A stretch of DNA of 32,257 nt from Candidatus Woesearchaeota archaeon (GCA_016935175.1 JAFGRK010000013.1:1-32257); one strand, 5' to 3'. Counted from the first letter of the stretch, positions 18,460 through 26,151 are shown. Notes: generated by a model not told the origin, from the letters alone. Program-made: numbers and translations.

Positions 18460-18951
18460 GAACAATTCCAGCTCCTTCTTGTTGCGTATCCTAATAGTAT
18501 CAGAGGGGTAATTGTCAAATATTGCCTTGTGCTTATGCCTGGTTGACTCGTTGCGCGCATGGTGCTTGTGCGTCGGCTTCTTGTAATAGTCCCAAGCGTA
18601 ATGGATGAAGTCAATGGTCGAGCTCAGCTTTTCCCTCCTTTTGAGCTGCCTTTTCAGCAGCCTCCAGGTTATCACGTGGGGAGGGTAATCAAGCCATACT
18701 ATCAGGTCTGCCCTGTCAAGCGAGCAGGTGACGCAGCTAGAATAAACACCTTCGATTATCCAAGATTTCCTTTTAGTCACCTTTTTGACCAGCTTTTCAA
18801 CCTGCTCTGGCTTTCTTTTCTTGGTGAACTTCCTCTGCCAATAGAAATCATCCAGGCCATAGCTCTTTATCTTCAGCATCATAGCTAGCTTGCTTGCTAG
18901 GGAGCTCTTGCCTGAGGCTGAGTTGCCTATTATATAGATGCGCTTGTGCAT
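18430..18951 (-). CDS. P-loop kinase of the adenylate-kinase/FlaR-like (topology modulation) type
   Basis: Walker A GNSASGKSS, YGLDDFYWQRK, WIIEGVYSS, RADLIVWLDYP. Confidence 0.8.
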   Translation of the reverse strand: MHKRIYIIGNSASGKSSLASKLAMMLKIKSYGLDDFYWQRKFTKKRKPEQVEKLVKKVTKRKSWIIEGVYSSCVTCSLDRADLIVWLDYPPHVITWRLLKRQLKRREKLSSTIDFIHYAWDYYKKPTHKHHARNESTRHKHKAIFDNYPSDTIRIRNKKELELFLRSVKPNHL

Positions 18952-19002
18952 GGCAAAAGGGCTAGTTCTGCATTATTTAAATCTTTTTAGGCTATCAGCA
19001 AG

Positions 19003-19116
19003 GAAAAAGCCGCCGCCACCTCAGCTTTCGCTTTGAACGAGAATATCTATTCGAGTGAAAAGCGATGGTGGCTTGGGCGGGGGATGCCCCCACGAGGTGC
19101 CCAAGGCGGCTTTTTC
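19003..19116 (+). ncRNA. Candidate structured ncRNA, contiguous three-way junction, family unknown; strand not certain
   Basis: GAAAAAGCCGCC(19003-19014)/GGCGGCTTTTTC(19105-19116); GCCACC(19015-20)/GGTGGC(19067-72); TTGGGC(19073-78)/GCCCAA(19099-19104); TATA atttaaat (18975-82) about 25 nt before 19003. Confidence 0.55.
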
Positions 19117-19162
19117 AGTTTCTAGCCGAATATATACTCTACTACCGAAAGATTTAAATAGT

Positions 19163-19185
19163 TAATAGTGTATTCTAAACACTAA
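19163..19185. promoter_or_regulatory. Putative NrtR operator 1
   Basis: TAGTGT-ATTCTAA-ACACTA palindrome, GT-N7-AC core, just downstream of TATA tttaaata (19153-19160). Confidence 0.7.
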
Positions 19186-19217
19186 GAAAGCCACAAAAGA
19201 TGGCTTTTCACCTTAAT

Positions 19218-19237
19218 AAGTGTCAAAAAAACACTAA
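19218..19237. promoter_or_regulatory. Putative NrtR operator 2
   Basis: AGTGT-CAAAAAA-ACACT palindrome with GT-N7-AC core, right arm ACACTAA identical to operator 1. Confidence 0.65.
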
Positions 19238-19251
19238 TGGAGGCGCACAAT

Positions 19252-20607
19252 ATGGAGCACAAACAAGACAAGACCCTTCTCACAGACCTGTATCAGCTGA
19301 CAATGCTGGCATCATACCATGACAACAACAAAGGCGAAGACACAGCCACCTTTGATCTTTTCATAAGAAAGCTGCCAGAAGACTGGGGCTACTTCATAGC
19401 CAATGGCATAGAAGACGCCATAGACTACATCACCAGCCTCAAATTTTCAGAATCAGACATAGAATACCTAAGAAAGCAGGAGTTCTTCAAGCCAGAGTTC
19501 ATAAAATACCTCAAAGACTTCAAGTTCGAAGGAGATGTGTGCGCAGTGAAAGAAGGCACGCTAATATTCCCAAACCAGCCAATAATGCGGGTGAGTGCCA
19601 AAAGGAGTCAAGCCCAATTCGTAGAATCTGCCCTCCTTAACATGATAAACTTCCAGACCATGATTACCAGCAAGACAAACAGGATTGTAAACGCGGCAAA
19701 AGAAGCCAAGATAGTTGATTACGGGCTAAGGAGAGCCCAGGAAGAAGATGCAGCAATGAAAGGAGCAAGGGCCACCTACATTGGAGGCGCAATAGGCACG
19801 AGCAATGTCAAGGCAGGCAAGGATTATGGCATAAAAATACTAGGCACGCAGGCCCACAGCTTTATCATGAGCTTTCCCTCAGAGCTAGAGGCTTTCAGGG
19901 CTTATGCCAAGACCTTCCCAAATAAAGGAACACTCCTAATCGATACATATGACACAATCCAGGGAGCAAAAAACGCAGCCATAGTAGCCAAGGAGCTGGA
20001 AAAGCAAGGAGACAGGCTGAGCGCAGTAAGGCTTGACTCAGGAGACTTATGCGACCTTTCCAAGAAAGTCAGGGAGATACTTGACAAGGAAGGCTTGCAC
20101 TATGTCAACATCGTAGCAAGCAATGACCTCAATGAATACAAGATAGAAGAGCTGAGAAAAAATGGAGCAAAAATAACAGGCTACGGGGTAGGCACAGAGA
20201 TGATAACAGCCAAACCAGTAGCAGCCGTCCCAGGAGTGTACAAGCTTGTTGAAGACAATGACGGAGCCAAGATCAAGCTTTCAGCTGAGAAAAAGACTTA
20301 CCCAGGCAAAAAGCAAGTTTACAGGATGGCAGGGGCTGATGGAAAATACTCTCATGACATTCTAGGATTGGACTTTGAGCCAATAGAAGGAACTCCGCTA
20401 CTGGAGAAAGTAGTCAAGCAAGGCAAGAGAGTGACAGCAAGGAGAAGCCTGGAAGAGATAAGGCAGTACGCGCTTGATAATGCCTCAAGATTGCCTGACC
20501 ATCTGAAAGAAGTCAAGGTGGCAAGGCACTACGAGATGAAGATATCAGAAGGATTGAGCAAGCTCATTGATAATCTCACGGATAAATATGGAAATGGAGG
20601 AAAATAA
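19252..20607 (+). CDS. pncB: Nicotinate phosphoribosyltransferase
   Basis: LLTDLYQLTMLASY, DYGLRRAQ, GTQAHSF, DTYD; ATG 19252 has SD ggagg 8 nt upstream, the tracked 19237 start lies in the operator. Confidence 0.95.
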   Translation: MEHKQDKTLLTDLYQLTMLASYHDNNKGEDTATFDLFIRKLPEDWGYFIANGIEDAIDYITSLKFSESDIEYLRKQEFFKPEFIKYLKDFKFEGDVCAVKEGTLIFPNQPIMRVSAKRSQAQFVESALLNMINFQTMITSKTNRIVNAAKEAKIVDYGLRRAQEEDAAMKGARATYIGGAIGTSNVKAGKDYGIKILGTQAHSFIMSFPSELEAFRAYAKTFPNKGTLLIDTYDTIQGAKNAAIVAKELEKQGDRLSAVRLDSGDLCDLSKKVREILDKEGLHYVNIVASNDLNEYKIEELRKNGAKITGYGVGTEMITAKPVAAVPGVYKLVEDNDGAKIKLSAEKKTYPGKKQVYRMAGADGKYSHDILGLDFEPIEGTPLLEKVVKQGKRVTARRSLEEIRQYALDNASRLPDHLKEVKVARHYEMKISEGLSKLIDNLTDKYGNGGK

Positions 20608-20608
20608 G

Positions 20609-20989
20609 ATGAAAAAGATTGAGCCAGAAAGCCTTAAGCAGCGCATTGAGACATATCTTGAGAGGGCCAAAAAGAACAGAGAAAAGGATGTGCCGTACTA
20701 TCCATTGGATCAGGTAGCAACTTATGAGATAATCGGAGGATACGACTTAGACTGGAGGCGGCAGGTAGACAACAGGTTTGTGACGGGAAAATTCATAGAC
20801 GCTCTTGTATATGCGCTTCACCAGCCTGAATTCTATGCTACCTGGTGCGATGATGATGACCTTAACAATTGCAACCATGGCTTTATCAGGAGAATGGATG
20901 ATCCAGTGCAAACCTTCAGTGCGAGGCAAATGCTTCCAACAGGAGATTATTTTGAAATAATTAAAAAATATGGGAGGGAAAAAAAATGA
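20609..20989 (+). CDS. Hypothetical protein embedded in the NAD operon
   Basis: ATG at 20609 with SD ggagg, 1 nt after the NAPRT stop, overlaps the next ORF by 4 nt. Confidence 0.8.
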   Translation: MKKIEPESLKQRIETYLERAKKNREKDVPYYPLDQVATYEIIGGYDLDWRRQVDNRFVTGKFIDALVYALHQPEFYATWCDDDDLNNCNHGFIRRMDDPVQTFSARQMLPTGDYFEIIKKYGREKK

Positions 20990-21795
20990 AAATCTTTTAC
21001 GATGTGGACACGCAACGCGACTTCATGCACACGAACGGGGCACTATATGTGCCTGGTTCTGGCAAGATTGAGTCAAACCTGGAGGAACTAACAAATTTTG
21101 CAAGGATAGAGAGAATACCCATCTGGGGAAGCATGGACAGGCACTTTGAGAATGACCCTGAGCTCAAGAGAAATGGCGGACCATTCCCAGACCACTGCAT
21201 GAATGGCGCTACAGGTCAAAAACTTGTGGCTGAAACCAATTATGACGTGATAGATGTAGATATGGGGTATGCAACCAAGGTTATCCCGCACAAAGTATCG
21301 GAAAATCAAACCTATGACTGGAATCCCCAAAGGCTTTTTGGGGTTGTAAGACTTTTCCAGGCGGCGAGTGTAATGAATTACATGCGGGGAGTTAAAATAC
21401 TGATTCAAAGAGGGCCCAACATAATATTTGAGAAACAAGCAAATGATGTATTCACTAACCCGGCTGCAGAAAAGCTAATGCGCGCTCTTGAAGTCAAAGA
21501 AGCAGTCGTGTACGGAGTCGCAACAGACTATTGTGTTAAGGATGCTGTTCTCGGCATGCAAAAGAGAGGAATCCAATGTTACGTTGTGAAGGACGCCATT
21601 GCAGCAGTTACTACTAAAACCGGAAAAGCTGCGCTTGAAAAAATGGTAAAAGCAGGAGCAAAGCTAGTCAAGACTAAAGATGTGTTAAAGAATATGATGA
21701 AATGGGATTTACCTGATTATACGACATGGTTGAGTAAAGAAAAAGAAAGAGAACCCGATAAAAGTGGGCTCGTTGAATGGTTTGAGACAAAATAA
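20986..21795 (+). CDS. pncA: Nicotinamidase / isochorismatase-family amidohydrolase
   Basis: FYDVDTQRDFM, SMDRH, FPDHCMNGATG, EKQANDVF, VYGVATDYCVKDAVLGM (catalytic Asp/Lys/Cys context). Confidence 0.9.
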   Translation: MKIFYDVDTQRDFMHTNGALYVPGSGKIESNLEELTNFARIERIPIWGSMDRHFENDPELKRNGGPFPDHCMNGATGQKLVAETNYDVIDVDMGYATKVIPHKVSENQTYDWNPQRLFGVVRLFQAASVMNYMRGVKILIQRGPNIIFEKQANDVFTNPAAEKLMRALEVKEAVVYGVATDYCVKDAVLGMQKRGIQCYVVKDAIAAVTTKTGKAALEKMVKAGAKLVKTKDVLKNMMKWDLPDYTTWLSKEKEREPDKSGLVEWFETK

Positions 21796-21810
21796 GAAAA
21801 GGTGATAATC

Positions 21811-22725
21811 ATGGGTGGAAATGCATTGGAAGACAGAATCAAGCTAGCAAAGATGAACCCTGAACTAGTAGCAAGCCAGATAGAGGATTTCATAATCAGG
21901 GAAATTGAGCAGTGCGGATACGGCGGCGTGGTTATAGGGCTTTCAGGAGGAGTAGACTCAACAGTCACAGCAGCCTTGGCCAAGAGGGCTTTTGACAGGT
22001 ACAACCATGCTCACCCTGACCAGCCACTGGAAGTAAAGGCTTACCTGCTTCCAGCACATACCAATGACCCTATAGACACTAGTGATGGAGTCAAGGCTGC
22101 AGAGCAGCTCAAGATAGATTATGAGCTTTTAAGCATCCAGCCTGTTATTGATTCTTACAAAGCCACTAACCCTGAGGCTTTTGAGAGCAACTATCATAAG
22201 GGTAATCTCATGTCAAGGATAAGGTCTAACATACTTTCTACCAAGGCAGCCACTGAGCAAAAGCTTGTGATAGGCACTGGCAACAAGGACGAGGACTTCG
22301 GTGTAGGCTACTATACTCTTTTTGGAGACGGGGCAGTGCACCTGAGCCCAATAGGAGGGCTTCATAAGAGGCTGGTGAGGGAAATGGCTCGCTACCTCGG
22401 GTTTGCAGGCATTGCAGACAGGATGCCAACTGCTGGCCTTGAGCCATGCCAGACTGACTTCAAAGACTTAGGCTACAAGTATGAAACTGTAGAGCTTGTC
22501 ATGGAAGGGTTGCGCCAAGGGTTCACTTGGAAGCAATTGCCAAAGCATAGCCAAGTGGTTGAATACGCAAAAAACGACATGAAAGAATATGCAAGGCTCT
22601 ATGGCAAGAGCAAGTTTAGCACTGTCAAGGCAATGGTGGAAGACATAAACAAGAGGAACAAGATAGCTAAAAAAAAGGCGCAGATAGTCAACCCCCCAAA
22701 GCCAATAATAACTTTGGAGTATTAG
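21811..22725 (+). CDS. nadE: NAD synthase (NH3-dependent type)
   Basis: PP-loop GLSGGVDSTVTAAL, IGTGNKDEDFGVGYYTLFGDGAVHLSPIGGLHK. Confidence 0.96.
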   Translation: MGGNALEDRIKLAKMNPELVASQIEDFIIREIEQCGYGGVVIGLSGGVDSTVTAALAKRAFDRYNHAHPDQPLEVKAYLLPAHTNDPIDTSDGVKAAEQLKIDYELLSIQPVIDSYKATNPEAFESNYHKGNLMSRIRSNILSTKAATEQKLVIGTGNKDEDFGVGYYTLFGDGAVHLSPIGGLHKRLVREMARYLGFAGIADRMPTAGLEPCQTDFKDLGYKYETVELVMEGLRQGFTWKQLPKHSQVVEYAKNDMKEYARLYGKSKFSTVKAMVEDINKRNKIAKKKAQIVNPPKPIITLEY

Positions 22726-22766
22726 TGATAATGTATAATCAGGAAAGATAAAACAAGGGCGTTAAC

Positions 22767-23678
22767 ATGAAACAAAAAAAAGGATTGATCATCGGAAAGT
22801 TTGAAGTTGTCCACCAAGGCCATGTCGATCTATTCACACAAGTGTCAGGGCGCAAGGACATAAGCCAAATAATAGCCGCGATAACAAGCAACAAGAAAAA
22901 TATATTCTCATGGGAAGAGAGAAAGAGCATGATAGAGCAAGCAGCAAATAGAATGAAGAAGCCTTTTGTGTTCTACAATGTGCCTGATATCAACAACCCA
23001 CCAATGTATGCAGAACATGTAAGGAGGATTATAGGCTTGCCTTCACTTGATGAGGTTGTGCTTTTCACAGGCAACCCTTACACTTCTAACTGCTTCAACG
23101 GCAAGTGCGGAATTGAAACCATCATGATTAAAACCCCTTATAGCTCCTCAAGGTTGCTGGAGATGATAGGCTCTGATGACAATGGCTGGGAAAAATTAGT
23201 GCCGAAATCAACAAAGAGGTTCATCTATGGACATAATGGCGTTGAGAGGATTAAGGAGCACTTCAACAAGGTCCCAGGCCCTCACAAGTTCCCTCGCCTG
23301 GCAACTGACATAATCATAGAATACCAAGGAGGAGTTGTACTTATTGAAAGGAAGAATGAGCCTTTTGGCTGGGCCATGCCAGGTGGCTACCACGAGCTAG
23401 GCTTGTCAGCAGAGAAAAACGCTGCAAAAGAGGCAAAAGAAGAGACAAGCCTTGACATTAATGTCAAGTACTTGCTTGGCTTTTACAGCGATCCAAAAAG
23501 GGATGTCAGGGCACACACAGCATCTGCTGTCTTTGTCGCAGATGGTCATGGAGCACTAAAAGCTGATGATGATGCAAAGGATGCCAGGGTATTCAAGAAA
23601 GAGGAAGTGCCTTGGGAAAAGCTTGCGTTTGACCATGCCAGGATAATCAAGGATTATTACGATAAAAAAGATACTTAG
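22767..23678 (+). CDS. nadM: Archaeal-type nicotinamide/nicotinate mononucleotide adenylyltransferase fused to a Nudix domain
   Basis: GKFEVVHQGHVDLF, SWEERKSMI, SSSRLLEMI; then Nudix-like AMPGGYHELGLSAEKNAAKEAKEETSLDI and KLAFDHARIIKDYY. Confidence 0.88.
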   Translation: MKQKKGLIIGKFEVVHQGHVDLFTQVSGRKDISQIIAAITSNKKNIFSWEERKSMIEQAANRMKKPFVFYNVPDINNPPMYAEHVRRIIGLPSLDEVVLFTGNPYTSNCFNGKCGIETIMIKTPYSSSRLLEMIGSDDNGWEKLVPKSTKRFIYGHNGVERIKEHFNKVPGPHKFPRLATDIIIEYQGGVVLIERKNEPFGWAMPGGYHELGLSAEKNAAKEAKEETSLDINVKYLLGFYSDPKRDVRAHTASAVFVADGHGALKADDDAKDARVFKKEEVPWEKLAFDHARIIKDYYDKKDT

Positions 23679-23800
23679 GAAAATTCAGGCTTAAGCATAG
23701 CCAAACTCTTTGCCAGTTATCAATATGAAAAAAATCAGGGCTAGATAGTCAAGGAGATAAGCAAGCTGATTGATTTTTCCCCCATGACAAAATTTATAAA

Positions 23801-23820
23801 TAATGTATGCCATACACTAA
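23801..23820. promoter_or_regulatory. Putative NrtR operator 3 at the nrtR promoter
   Basis: TAATGT-ATGCCAT-ACACTAA, GT-N7-AC core, directly downstream of TATA tttataaa (23793-23800). Confidence 0.6.
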
Positions 23821-23864
23821 CTTCTATGGGTGAGGATGACATTAGTAAAAAGAATGAAGGAGCA

Positions 23865-25019
23865 ATGAATTCTGTCGATATAATCTTTGACATAAACGGC
23901 AAAGAGGTGCTGCTTGTGAAAAGAAAAGCAGAGCCTTACAAAGGCTACTGGGGCCTTCCTGGAGGCAAGCAAGAGCCATTTGAGAAATTGGAGAGCGCAG
24001 TAGTGCGAGTGCTAAAGCAAAGGCTCAACCTTGATGTTAGCGGAGACTTTTCCCAGATGCCCAATGTATTGGTGTTCAATGAGCTGAAAAAAGAGGCAGA
24101 GCTCCACCAGATAAGGACATATGACTCAGGAGCAGACCCAAGAGGAGGCAACACAACTGTGTTTGCCATCCAGCTGCACATTTCACCTGAAAAGCTTATG
24201 AAAGTGATTAAGCCAGGATTCAAAGTGGCAGAAGTAAAGCTGGTGAGCAAGCAAGAGCTTCCTAAGCTGGCATTTGACCACCTGAAATTCATAAACGACT
24301 ATTATAAGTACCTCAAGCCTTACAAGGACAGCGCCAAGACTTATGACTCAAGCAAGTATGAGAAGCCTTCTGTGACAGCAGACATGCTGATATTCACCAT
24401 AAGAAACAATGAGCTGCAAGTGTTGCTGATAAAGAGAAAGTCCTGGCCTTTCAAGGGTATGTGGGCAATACCAGGAGGGTTTGTGGGGCTGAACGAGCCT
24501 ATTGATGAGGCTGCAAAGCGAGAATTGCTAGAGGAGACAGGAGTGAAGGATGTGTATCTTGAGCAGCTCTACACCTTTGGAAAGCCAGAAAGAGACCCAA
24601 GGACAAGGGTGATAACCATCGCATATTATGCACTCATATCCTCTGCTAATGTGAAGCTAGAGGCTTCCACCGACGCTGCAGATGTGGCATGGCTGCCAGT
24701 TGACAATATCCCCAAGCTCGCATTTGACCACAACGAGATAGTCGACTACGCCATAAGCAGGATAAGGAACAAGATTGAGTACACTAACATCGCGTTCCAG
24801 CTCCTTCCGGAAAAGTTCACCTTGAGTGAGCTGCAGAAAGTGTATGAGGTAATCCTTGGAAAAAAGCTTGATAAGAGGAATTTCCGCAAGAAAGTCAAGG
24901 AAACAAGAGTGCTTATCCCTTCGAAGGACTACAAGATGGAAGGGGCGCACAGGCCTGCGCAGCTTTTCTCCTTCAAGGAAAAAGGCCAGAGCATACTTAA
25001 GGCTAGCAAGAAAGTGTGA
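23865..25019 (+). CDS. nrtR: NrtR-like transcriptional regulator with tandem Nudix domains and C-terminal winged helix
   Basis: Degenerate Nudix 1, canonical Nudix 2 GFVGLNEPIDEAAKRELLEETGV, NrtR-type C-terminus AFQLLPEKFTLSELQKVYEVILGKKLDKRNFRKK. ATG 23865 has SD gaaggag; ATG 23826 is an alternative; tracked 23784 would precede the TATA. Confidence 0.88.
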   Translation: MNSVDIIFDINGKEVLLVKRKAEPYKGYWGLPGGKQEPFEKLESAVVRVLKQRLNLDVSGDFSQMPNVLVFNELKKEAELHQIRTYDSGADPRGGNTTVFAIQLHISPEKLMKVIKPGFKVAEVKLVSKQELPKLAFDHLKFINDYYKYLKPYKDSAKTYDSSKYEKPSVTADMLIFTIRNNELQVLLIKRKSWPFKGMWAIPGGFVGLNEPIDEAAKRELLEETGVKDVYLEQLYTFGKPERDPRTRVITIAYYALISSANVKLEASTDAADVAWLPVDNIPKLAFDHNEIVDYAISRIRNKIEYTNIAFQLLPEKFTLSELQKVYEVILGKKLDKRNFRKKVKETRVLIPSKDYKMEGAHRPAQLFSFKEKGQSILKASKKV

Positions 25020-25066
25020 CTTTCAAGCAACAGTTTTATAAACTGAAAGTTTTTCTTTTTTCCCAC

Positions 25067-25274
25067 GCCGCAGTCGCATATAATCAGAAACTGATGTTTC
25101 TGGACATGCGACCTTAGGAAGACCTGCCGCGGTCGCATAATCTGGTATTGCACAAGCCTGGAAAGCTTGACTCGAAAGGGTATCCCGGTTCAAATCCGGG
25201 CCGCGGCGTAGCGAAGCGAAGCCGGGGGAGGACTCAGAAATTTATTTCTGTTGTCCGGGCCGCGGCGCTTTTTT
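25067..25274. repeat. Partial copies of the tRNA-Ser 5' and 3' ends flanking the tRNA
   Basis: GCCGCAGTCGCATATAATC (25067-25085) vs GCCGCGGTCGCATAATC (25126-25142); TCCGGGCCGCGGCG at 25195-25208 and 25254-25267, followed by TTTTTT. Confidence 0.75.
25126..25208 (+). tRNA. tRNA-Ser (anticodon GGA)
   Basis: Acceptor GCCGCGG/CCGCGGC, discriminator G, anticodon arm CAAGC-CTGGAAA-GCTTG, long variable arm, T-arm CCCGG-TTCAAAT-CCGGG. Confidence 0.92.
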
Positions 25275-25331
25275 CTTAGGGTATATGCCGTATTAAGAAC
25301 ATTTATATAAAGAGCATCATTCATTATCACT

Positions 25332-25886
25332 ATGAAAAAGCCCGATCTTAACTTTCCGAAACTGACAAGTAATGAGAAGATAGTCCTGAAGAAAATCATT
25401 GGCCAAGCTAAGATACCTGACTTGGAAATAGCCAAAAAAATAGGGCTTTCGCAGCAAGCCATCTTCAAGATAAGGCATAAGCTGGAGAATGTCGGCATAA
25501 TCAAAGGATATGCTCCTGTCATAGATTATAAGAAGATAGGTATTGAGGCCTTGGTCGTGCTTGGCGTGAGATTCACTCAGTACATCTGGAACAAATACTC
25601 AGAGGATGAGATCGCTGAGAAGATACTGAAGATTCCGCAAGTGATAACTGCCTATCGCATCCCTGAAGCAAGGATATCCCACCTGCTGGTCATGGGATTC
25701 AGGAATATAGATGATAAGGACAGGTACATGATGAGGCTGCAGAGCAAATATTCAAGAGAGATTGAGATAGTCAATGTCTATCCTTTCTCAGTGGATAGAA
25801 TCATCAAAAACAACCATATCGGCCTGCTAAACACCATCCTTAACCCAAAGGAAGCCTTCTCAAATGATTTTTTCCTGGATAAATAG
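25332..25886 (+). CDS. Lrp/AsnC-like winged-helix transcriptional regulator
   Basis: KLTSNEKIVLKKIIGQAKIPDLEIAKKIGLSQQAIFKIRHKLENVGIIKGYAPVIDYKKIGIEALVVLGV. Confidence 0.75.
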   Translation: MKKPDLNFPKLTSNEKIVLKKIIGQAKIPDLEIAKKIGLSQQAIFKIRHKLENVGIIKGYAPVIDYKKIGIEALVVLGVRFTQYIWNKYSEDEIAEKILKIPQVITAYRIPEARISHLLVMGFRNIDDKDRYMMRLQSKYSREIEIVNVYPFSVDRIIKNNHIGLLNTILNPKEAFSNDFFLDK

Positions 25887-25968
25887 CTCCGTAAATAACT
25901 ACTTCTAAAGGATTTTAAGATTACTTATACCACCATAGCTAGTTATAGTTGTTATGCTAAGTATATAT

Positions 25969-26094
25969 ATGGTTAAGGCAAAAAGGGTAACTGCTTGTAA
26001 GCATTGCAGCAAGGAAATCAGGGATAAGGCAAAAATAATCGGGATTACATTTATTTGCCCTTACTGCGAAAAGCCATGCGAAGACGTTATTTAA
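25969..26094 (+). CDS. Small zinc-ribbon-like protein (MVKAKRVTACKHCSKEIRDKAKIIGITFICPYCEKPCEDVI)
   Basis: CxxC...CxxC pattern in a 41-codon ORF missing from the track. Confidence 0.55.
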   Translation: MVKAKRVTACKHCSKEIRDKAKIIGITFICPYCEKPCEDVI

Positions 26095-26151
26095 AAAAAG
26101 AGATGAGAAGGGACAGGAGGAAGTGAAAAAAAGGAGGTAGGAGCAGTGAGG

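Noticed and set aside
19003-19116. 5S rRNA for the three-way-junction element
   Set aside because: Size and topology are similar, and there is a GAAC...AGTGAAA-like stretch, but loop A, the CCCGAACUCGG loop and the AGUA/GGAA loop E signature of archaeal 5S are missing, and the junction has no linkers.
19003-19116. Known riboswitch upstream of the NAD operon
   Set aside because: A T-run and a separate promoter (19153) lie between the element and the operon, and no known NAD or other riboswitch consensus was recognised; treated as an orphan element.
25067-25125. A second complete tRNA or C/D box sRNA in the tRNA 5' flank
   Set aside because: The tRNA-like part stops after the D-arm start and no full C/D box set is present.
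25195-25267. att sites of an integrated element at tRNA-Ser
   Set aside because: Only about 46 nt separate the 3'-end copies and no integrase is present; the 5' end is also copied, which a simple integration does not explain.
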